In this document: one piece after another, positions 56,955-64,000 of the stretch | Position numbering within the stretch: position 1 is the first letter of the stretch | Layout: each line of letters begins with the position of its first letter | NCBI GenBank assembly: GCA_965649825.1 | Contig: OZ287698.1 | Span: forward strand, 558,001 to 622,000 | Origin: Penicillus capitatus | Taxonomy: Eukaryota > Chlorophyta | DNA: 64,000 bases | Direction of reading: 5' to 3' | Translations under genes and position numbers: made by a program | The notes under the pieces: generated by a model | The model's database searches: none | Seen by the model: only the letters and a program-made list of their open reading frames with translations | What the model was told of the DNA's origin: nothing

Positions 56955-57112
56955 GTCGACAACAGGACGTCAAAGACGTCACTTCAGCCAATTCTTGTCC
57001 ACCGACCGACGCGCCACGACGATGCGTCGATCGATCTCCAAGCGATGTGATCTGAGCGAATCCGATAAAGCGAGTCGCTCGGCGATGAGCGTTCGAAAGC
57101 AGTAAGGTGTTA

Positions 57113-58146
57113 ATGACAGACGCGTCTAACAGAATTGCGATAATGAATCCGCAGTCCGTCGCAGTATTTGCACGATTTCCATCTCCGGGTAAAGTCAAGA
57201 CACGTCTGGCGGCGACGATTGGCGACGCTGCTGCCTGTCGTTTCTATCAGCATTGCACAGAAGCTGTTCTTCGGCAGCTCGTTCAGTAAGGCCCCCTTCC
57301 TGCGAGCGCCATCAACAACTAGGGTTCATTATTCTGTCAACAGGTGTCATGACACCTGTGTCCACCTCTTCGTCGCGGAAGTGGACGAAGTGAAGAAAGT
57401 GGAGGAGTGGATGGAGAACATGAGCCTGGTGAACATCGTCGTTCTCTAGAGAAGAGAGACAGGTCCGCACGAGTGCCCATGCAGAGTATTCGCATCATGG
57501 GCCAACTTCAGTCAGAGAATCTGGGCGATCGGATCTTTCATGCACTGAAGCATCTGAAACTGAGTGGATATGCCAAGGTGCGATGGACAGACTGCCCTAC
57601 GGTTGCAGACATTGGACGTTTAGGTGGCGGCAGTGGCAACAGATATTCCGGACATCACACATACCGTTGTTCAACAAGGACTCGATCTCCTGAATGCTTA
57701 TGATGTGACCCTCGGGGCTACTTTACGCCGCAACGTGCATCGAGCATTTGGTTTGGTAGGTCGTTCTGGGCCCTGCTGTGGATGGAGGATTCTATTTTCT
57801 GGGTGTCAACGATCTGAGCAAGGAGCTCTTTGAAGTGCGAAACAACGCATGGTTCTCTCAGGTGAAGTGACTTCGATTGTGTCGGCAGGATGTTGAGTGG
57901 AGCACGAGCACCGTGTTTGCAAAGATCGTGCAAAATGCAGAGAAGCTGCAGCTCAGAGTGGCCCCTTCGCAATCGCTACCTCCTATTGCCGACATCGACA
58001 CCTTCCAAGTAGCTTCCTCTATTAAACCAGGTCGAACCGCCGGTGTCTAGGATCTTTGCCTATGGACGGGTTCTCCACAAGAGAGTCAAGCAGAGGTGGT
58101 TGTGCAATCAGCTTTGGAAAAGTTCTGTCAGAGGGACAGTACTTAA
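57113..58146 (+). CDS. DUF2064 / TarA-type nucleotide-sugar fold protein
   Basis: Seven exons: 57113-57285, 57344-57428, 57485-57577, 57624-57704, 57760-57834, 57889-58008, 58051-58146 (240 aa). Spliced protein follows the DUF2064 pattern: VAVFARFPSPGKVKTRLAA, LQSENLGDRIFHAL, VATDIPDIT (the usual GTDCP/GSDIP site), VVLGPAVDGGFYFLGV and DVEWSTSTVF with a DIDT ending. The fold is a GT-A glycosyltransferase or nucleotidyltransferase; the family is mostly bacterial and poorly characterised. Introns here are as short as 42 bp and no single-frame ORF shows the protein. The gene is 158 bp from the divergent DNAI3 start. Confidence 0.86.
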
Positions 58147-58195
58147 AGTCGTGTGTACGTCCGTCCATGTGTCCACCTTTAGAACGAACGCGTCA

Positions 58196-59394
58196 TCACT
58201 CTTTCTTTGCAGCCGCCTCTTTTTTCTTCAAGGCTTTCGCCCGTATCTTCTTCGCCGCGGAAAAGAAGTAGGCATCCAGCAGAGATTTGGGAAAAGCGCT
58301 CAGAACAGCCCACATGATGTTGTGAATCCAGTACCCCGAAGTCAGGGATCCGTTCCCCACTTGCTGTAGCGCTCCTTTGGCCCACGCCTTCGGAGATGGC
58401 GCCGTCAAACTTGGCCTCCTGTCGACAGCAAGCAGACCCTCCTTCAGAAACGCGGCATTGCTGTGTTTCGCTTGCCTGATCTTCGACATCTTGGTGGCGA
58501 CGAACAGAGGTGCCTGATTCTGGAAAAGAATGCCTTTTTCTTTGTACTCGATCGCACAGCTCTTAGTAAACTGATCCACAAACGCCTGAAAAAAGAGTGA
58601 CGTCACTCCTTTGTGATTTGACGGCCGATCGTCTCCTTTACTTTGGATCCTGCATAAACGGCAAGCAGTGGACTCGACGGCAGTAGGACTCCCACTCCGC
58701 TGCCCACATTTAGCACAACACCCTTCTTCCTCTTCAACATTTGAGGCAGCGCCAAGCGCGTCATCTACCTCTCTTACATTCGATGCCCATTCTCAACAGG
58801 CTTGCGTATCTCACTTGGACAGTGGTACGGATGTTGATCTCGATGAGATTTTGTATCGTCTCTTCCGAAATGCGATCCAAATATTCGTAGTACTCGTAGG
58901 AGCACCCAACGTTGTTGACCAGTATTCCCACTTCCAAGTCCTCTAAGAGTTCCGAAACGCGCTTCCAATGCTCATCCGTCATCTTTGCAAAGTCTACGGC
59001 TAGATGTCGCGTTTCGACTCGGTATCGGTTTTTGATCTCGTCCGATACATTCACCAAACGACTTTCGGTTCTCGACAGTAGACAAACATTCAGACCTGTG
59101 TACATCCATCCATCTCCATGACCATTGCCGCCTACAGTGGGCGACATCCTTACCGCGCTTTGCAAATTCTTCACAGTATGCTTTGCCGATTCCGTCCGTC
59201 GCGCCGGTTACGACGACCCACGAACCAAATCGTTTGAAGTTAATTGGCGGCAGAAGGAACCGAAAGGCAAACCGACTCAGAGAGAAGAGGCACTTCGCAA
59301 TGTGAAAAAGACCGATGCCAAAGACGACCGCCGCCGTTCCGACGGCCCATTCGCAGTCTCCTTCGATAGAAACGCCGAACCCGAAGATGTTCAT
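58196..59394 (-). CDS. Very-long-chain 3-oxoacyl-CoA reductase (KAR/HSD17B12-like)
   Basis: Five exons: 59394-59154, 59095-58815, 58764-58642, 58585-58476, 58418-58196 (325 aa). A short-chain dehydrogenase with an N-terminal membrane segment, the NADPH loop TGATDGIG, NNVG, the catalytic pair in YAGSK and the family segment FVATKMSKIRRPSLTAPSP. The last intron (58419-58475) has a GC donor (CAG/GCAAGC) and is stop-free; retaining it would insert 19 residues exactly inside that conserved segment. The enzyme performs the second step of fatty-acid elongation in the endoplasmic reticulum. The C-terminus is Lys-rich (KKKEAAAKKE), compatible with ER retrieval. Its start codon is 30 bp from that of IBA57. 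Confidence 0.94.
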
Positions 59395-59424
59395 TTGAGG
59401 CGAAACGATGGATGTGGCTCGACG
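59395..59424. promoter_or_regulatory. 30-bp gap between divergent start codons (KAR / IBA57)
   Basis: Only 30 bases lie between the ATG of the 3-oxoacyl-CoA reductase (minus) and the ATG of IBA57 (plus). Any promoter elements or 5' UTRs must overlap the coding sequence of one or both genes. No TATA box is visible. Confidence 0.5.
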
Positions 59425-60805
59425 ATGACGATAAGGTTATTATCGCGATTGGTAGTACGCCGTTATGGCACGACGGATTTCCCACCGCCCGATGCCCTTC
59501 TGAGTCTCTGTACACTTGAGAACACGCGTGGCGTCTTGCATCTCTCCGGACGCGACGTCGCTTCGTTTCTCCAGGTGCGAAATTTGTCGCTTCGATGCTC
59601 ACGATGATCGACGATGTAGGGAATACTGACAAACGACGTTGCCTACCTGAGTGCCGAAAGTGAGGACGCATGCACGAGATCGTGATGGGATCGGATCGTG
59701 CTCGGCAGCTGGATCGTCGTCGATCTATGCGGGGATGCTAACACCGAGGGGACGCCTCGTCCACGACATGATTCTTTATCACGAAGGCGGTGAGGGACTG
59801 GATGCAATGTCACATCACTGCATGCATCGCGTCTGTGTGCAGAGAGTAAGGGAAGTTTGTCCGTTTTAATCGACAGCGACCATCGGACGCTGACTCCGCT
59901 GATGGAGCAGCTCGAAATGTCTGCCCTCGCTATCTCTTCTCTTTCCGGTTAGATCTGTCTGTGCTGTGTAGGTATCGCCTGCGATCGGACGTGAAAATTG
60001 AAGATATCTCCACCACCCATCGAGTCTGTTGCCTTTTTGGAGAGAATCTAAGTCATGCAGGTATAAGGGACGTTTTTCGCTGATCACGGGTGTCACATCA
60101 AGCAAGAGGCGCGTGTGTTTAGGAATGCATCGGTTAGACCCGCGTCTCTCTTCACTGGGCCATCGCTTCATTGCGCCGATATCGTCCATCCCTCATCATT
60201 CCCTTACGGATGCCGCTGCTTACCAAGAATGGAGGCTAGTACATGGCGTGGCTGAAAATCGGAGTGAGATTCCCGGTGAGATTAAACCGTCGGGAAGAGA
60301 CCTCCCAAAAAGTGTGACCTTCAGCGGAGGCGCTTCCTCTGGAATACAATCTGGAAGCATTGAATGGAGTGAGTTTCTCCAAGGGATGCTACGTGGGTCA
60401 AGAGCTGACGGCTCGAACGCATTACCAAGGCGTCATCCGAAAACGTCTTTTCCCCGCTGTCCTCTCACACGCCGCGCCAGGTACACCTGTCACATCATCT
60501 GGTCATTCAGCACCAACGGAAGCAGTCGCATCACCGGGAGGCGAGATCATCCTCATGCCGGATGCAAGAAGCGTCGGTACGTTGCGTGCTGTCTCCGGGA
60601 AGCATGTTTTGGCCTTTCTCCGCCTCGAAGATGCCTTCGACGCCATCAACTGCGGTAAGCGTCGCCATTCACTGAAGCCCACTGCGTCACATCGTTTGCA
60701 GTAGCGTCACGTCGTCTGGTTCTTTCCGACGATGGCGGCGTCGAAGTGACGCCAAAGATCCCATCGTGGTGGCCATCTTCTTGGCAGAAAACAAGGCTTT
60801 CGTGA
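59425..60805 (+). CDS. IBA57: IBA57/YgfZ-type iron-sulfur cluster assembly factor
   Basis: Eight exons: 59425-59574, 59620-59659, 59709-59789, 59843-59918, 59972-60060, 60123-60275, 60325-60654, 60702-60805 (340 aa). The N-terminus [15 protein letters not shown] is a mitochondrial presequence. Signature elements: [27 protein letters not shown] and the strictly conserved [20 protein letters not shown] with its cysteine. The protein is a folate-binding GcvT-like fold that works with ISCA1/2 to make [4Fe-4S] clusters in mitochondria. Exon 2 is just 40 nt. The gene ends with a WWPSSW-containing tail. Confidence 0.93.
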
Positions 60806-60901
60806 CATTCTCCCTCTAGTGGGCGTGCGTGCGTGCGCCATTTCGAATCGAGGTCATTTCGTCATATAAACGTGTGTAAAATTCAAGGCGATTGTGCCGC
60901 A

Positions 60902-61974
60902 ATGGACGACGGAGCGGAGGTTTCTTCGCGTCGGCAGAATTTGCAAGACGAACTGCGTCGCGTCAAAGCCACCGTCTCTTCGTTAGACAGCCACATTGAC
61001 GGACTCAAGTCCGAACTCGGCTGGTCTCTCTCGGCTTCGGACGACGCATCCGACGGCACGGCGCAGATGTGGAGGACCGTCGTGATGCAGAGCCCCATAA
61101 AAGAAGCTTACCGTGAACTCTCGGCCACTCGCCCCAAAGGCAACAAAGCTCGGGGAACCACACGCGTCCGAGGACGCCTCGCAGAAACCCCAGTCGCAAC
61201 AGGGACCGTCGGGGCAAAGAGAACACGCGTCGTCAGTGCCAAAGAGAAACGCATTGAGAACATCTGGTCACAGTGTGGCTCCATTCTGTCTTCTCTGAAG
61301 AAACATCGATACGCTTGGCCGTTTCTCCAGCCGGTCGATGCTGAAGCACTTAACATTCCAGACTATTACGAGGTCATTCGACAACCGATGGATCTCGGAA
61401 CGATTTCTCGACGAATGGAGCACGATTCGAGGCGTGGTCGCTATCGGCAGTACACGACGCCATTGGAGTTTCGGGACGATGTTCGACGCGTCTGGTCCAA
61501 CTGCCGTACTTACAACAAACCTGGACAGGATGTGCGGTTTATGGGTGATGCACTGTCAGAGACGTGGGAGAAGAAATGGTGTCAGGCAGAAATTGAAAGC
61601 AGATGGGCGCATGAGCAAGAGACACCGGAAGAAGTGCGTGGCATGCACGACCATCGTCGCCACTGCTGTTTTTGGAGATGTCTCCTTCGTAGGAAGAATC
61701 GGGGTGGCTAGAGACGACTGGGGCAAGAAAGAAAGGCGCTCGTGGAAGTATGTCGTTTCTGGAAAAGCGCAAACTGGCGCAACAGATCGGATCATTCAAT
61801 GCGGATCAAGTGGCTGTCATCTCAGAGCTGCTGCATTCCATGAATGTTGCTGAGAATGAAGGGGAGATGGTATTAGACTTGGAAAAAATGGATTCGCAGA
61901 AACTATGGATCATAAAGAGCAAAGTCGATTCGATCGTAGCGGCTAAGATCAAAAGAACACCGATTCAACCTTAA
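60902..61974 (+). CDS. BET-like protein: one bromodomain plus NET domain
   Basis: Two exons, 60902-61633 and 61693-61974 (337 aa). An N-terminal coiled-coil stretch is followed by one bromodomain (residues ~118-225): WPFLQPVDAEALNIPDYYEV, IRQPMDLGTISRRM and the acetyl-lysine-contacting Asn in CRTYN. After splicing, the NET/ET domain appears (SFLEKRKLAQQIGSFNADQV). One bromodomain plus NET is the arrangement of plant GTE proteins, whereas animal and fungal BETs usually have two bromodomains. It is expected to bind acetylated histones and recruit transcription factors. Confidence 0.92.
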
Positions 61975-62034
61975 TTGCAAAGACTCGCTTTCAGGGATGA
62001 CGGTTTTTTGTTTGTGCATGCACCGAACTGTTAG

Positions 62035-63902
62035 ATGACCGAGCGTCAAAAAAGACAACGACTGACGTACACACGCGAAATCGCCCTGGCGCAGGGGCAG
62101 GTAAGACAGAAACGTCGTCGAGGGAGAGCAGTCAGGACAACGACGATGCGGCATTGTAGGCGCTGGTGTTCGATGGCGTTGCGCGTCTGAAGGTCCTCGA
62201 AGGGTCGCTCTTGGTTTTCGGGTACGTCTCGGCAGTACGGGCGATGCCGAAGGCGATGTCTATGTGTATAGGAGACGGCTGGATCCATCGCCGGCGACGT
62301 TTTTGTGTTCTTCCCTCGGTGGCAGTGGAATAGGATTGCGATTGGAGACGGCTAGAGACGTCAAGACCGTCTTCGTTTTGGAATATCTCGTGTCCTCCGA
62401 TCATGATCCGGAAGAGACGTATCGACTGTGGACTCTTGGCGACGCTGGCGCCCCGAGATCGGTCTTGTGTCCTCGAGAATGGACAGACGTTCTTGTGTCC
62501 CCAATGGCGGCGGCAACGGAGTCGTATCTCGTCTGTGGACAAAGGAATGCTGGAAAATCGATGTTCAGTCGGTTCCTCGCAAATACGATGCTGAGCGAAC
62601 CGAACGTCGTCGTCGGTTTTATGGACATCGATCCGGGGCAAACGGAATTCACGACGCCAGTTGGCAAAGATATTGGTCGTGCCCTAAGTGACGACGGTTT
62701 GCGTATCAGGGAATGCTGAGTCTTCACAGACTGAGGCGCGATCGGCTCTACACCTTTCCCTTTACATCCGAGAGCGAAATGCTTCGGAGTTACTATCTGG
62801 TAGGACGGCCATCGACGTCTCTTCAATACAGATGTCTATCAGGGATCGTTAACGCCAAGCGATGCACCTGAGCAATACATTGCGTGTATTGCTGCACTGT
62901 TCGACTGTTGGAAACGTCTGGTGCTCGACGCCGCGACAGAAAAGCGTCATGTTCTGATCGTCCATGCCAGCGGCTGGATTGAGGGATTGGGTGAAGACGC
63001 ATTGGCCCATATCTGTCGACAGAGATGGTGTACACAAGGTAGGAGCATCGCACGATCGAGTTCACGACTCACCACCAGACGATTTAGTCTATCACCTGAC
63101 GGATGAGCAGATGGACGGAAAGGACCCATCGTCCGAGATGCGTGTGCAATGTCTGCCTAGTTTTTGGTCGTGTACTGCCTCCGCCTCTTCCGTAAAGACT
63201 CCGGACGAAACGAGAAAGAAGGCGCAGGTGAAGAATGCAGCACGGCAGAGGGAACAGATGTGGATACGATGGATTCATCGTTGCGTCCAGGCATCTCCTC
63301 CTGTGTACATCACCATCACATCATGCAGTCATAACCGTAGCATGAACACTATCTGCATCTGCAGGCTGTCGATTCCATCGGGAGATCGATTAAAAGCGCT
63401 TGTGGCTCGATTGGAGAGCTGTCCACCTTACTCTGTGCATATAAGCACCTTGACCGTTGAATTTTTGAGAGGGAAACCGTCATGCCGCGGGGAAGGTATG
63501 TACACTTCAGCTTCTCTTCCTACTTTGCGTTCGTTCGTTCGTTCGTTCTATTTTTTCCTTCATACAGATCTCGCGCGTCTGCTCCTTCACTCGATTGTCG
63601 GGCTGTGTCGACGCAGCGATGAAGACGAGGACAAGGTGCTGCCGTGTTTGGGCATCGCCCTCGTGCGTTCAGTGCGTCGTGAAGTGCTCTACGTCCTCAC
63701 GGAGCTGCCGTCGTCGTGCCTCGCCCAGATCAATGCCGTGCAGGTAGGTGCCTCGTGTCTACATCATCTGCATCACCATCCTTCGGACCAGGTTGGCGTG
63801 CTGCACCTACCGAACACGTGTGTGACGTCCTTTCGTTCGGAGGGTCGGTTTAACGGACCGTTGTCAATGTCGAGCTGCCGGATTGGTGAATACGGACAGT
63901 AA
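62035..63902 (+). CDS. NOL9: Polynucleotide 5'-hydroxyl kinase Grc3/NOL9
   Basis: Nine exons: 62035-62100, 62160-62221, 62272-62659, 62710-62799, 62843-63038, 63088-63304, 63365-63495, 63568-63743, 63792-63902 (478 aa). The P-loop is GQRNAGKS with the following MDIDPGQTEFTTPGMLSL (Walker B-like, Clp1/Grc3 family), then IVHASGWIEGLG. The kinase acts with the nuclease Las1 on pre-rRNA in the nucleolus. The last part is uncertain: exon 9 as written stops at 63902, but another frame stays open to the window end (KPIKRRPLVNG) and could be the true C-terminus after one more intron. Confidence 0.88.
63528..63548 (+). repeat. (TTCG)n microsatellite in the Grc3 gene intron 7
   Basis: About five TTCG tetranucleotides inside a 72-bp intron (63496-63567), one of the longer introns of the gene. 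Confidence 0.8.
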
Positions 63903-64000
63903 ACCCATCAAGCGGCGACCATTAGTCAACGGTTTCAATCAGGCTTCAGTCTCGTGTCAGGGAAGGCTTTGTGGCTTACCGTTGCGATACGTTCAAAGAT

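Noticed and set aside
57485-57703. Unspliced reading of DUF2064 through a GTDCP-like WTDCPT
   Set aside because: That sequence lies inside intron 57578-57623; the spliced frame gives VATDIPDIT with the correct continuation.
1-64000. Prokaryotic operons, CRISPR arrays, insertion sequences
   Set aside because: Gene content, introns and poly(A) signals are eukaryotic; no direct-repeat/spacer arrays or transposases were seen.
1-64000. tRNA and rRNA genes
   Set aside because: I saw no cloverleaf with intact A and B boxes and no rRNA core sequence. A covariance-model search could still find one.

Overview
This window comes from the nuclear genome of a unicellular eukaryote. Almost every gene is split by very short spliceosomal introns: I resolved about 131, nearly all 42-83 bp, with GT-AG or, unusually often, GC-AG ends. 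Encoded proteins include a spliceosomal-era housekeeping set (TAF6, 20S proteasome beta1, CK1, BET/NET bromodomain protein), mitochondrial proteins (bL34m, ATP synthase gamma, Oxa1, mTERF, IBA57), an axonemal dynein intermediate chain (so the organism or its zoospores have a motile flagellum) and a Ycf20/DUF565 protein (a family of cyanobacteria and plastid-bearing lineages). I read this as a flagellated alga or a recent descendant of one; the sequence does not let me name the supergroup. All exon models below were built by eye from splice sites, protein family similarity and reading-frame arithmetic; each model sums to an intact frame, but no transcript evidence was available.

Layout. (1) About 1-18,300: a large tandem duplication, each unit carrying one minus-strand gene of 11 exons for a ~1,740-residue protein that joins a WD40-like beta-propeller to a TRPV-like six-helix ion channel and a C-terminal coiled coil (694-6624 and 11552-17447), separated by several kb without recognisable genes. 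(2) About 19,400-27,030: three minus-strand paralogues of a 10-helix drug/metabolite transporter (EamA/DMT) with identical internal exon lengths, a probable decayed fourth copy, and hairpin-forming tandem repeats between them. (3) 27,119-63,902: an abrupt change to a gene-dense compartment, 24 genes in 37 kb, with intergenic gaps of 13-350 bp: CTP synthase, bL34m, a CTR copper transporter, mTERF, ABHD18-like hydrolase, GT8 glycosyltransferase, ATP synthase gamma, DUF1499, DUF1761-like, TAF6, Oxa1, CRAL-TRIO protein, Ycf20-like, CK1, proteasome beta1, DENND6-like, NT5DC-like nucleotidase, DNAI3/WDR63, DUF2064, very-long-chain 3-oxoacyl-CoA reductase, IBA57, BET/NET protein and the Grc3/NOL9 kinase.

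What works together. The mitochondrial proteins cover translation, membrane insertion, ATP synthesis and Fe-S cluster assembly, but they are interspersed with unrelated genes; there is no operon. Many neighbours are head-to-head with 13-160 bp between start codons, which implies shared bidirectional promoters. The most unusual items are the duplicated WD40-TRP channels (copy 2 has lost the acidic residue of the putative selectivity filter, gained a 30-bp minisatellite in its pore turret, yet shares a 187-bp perfectly identical block around exon 1/intron 1 with copy 1), and the high share of GC-AG introns.
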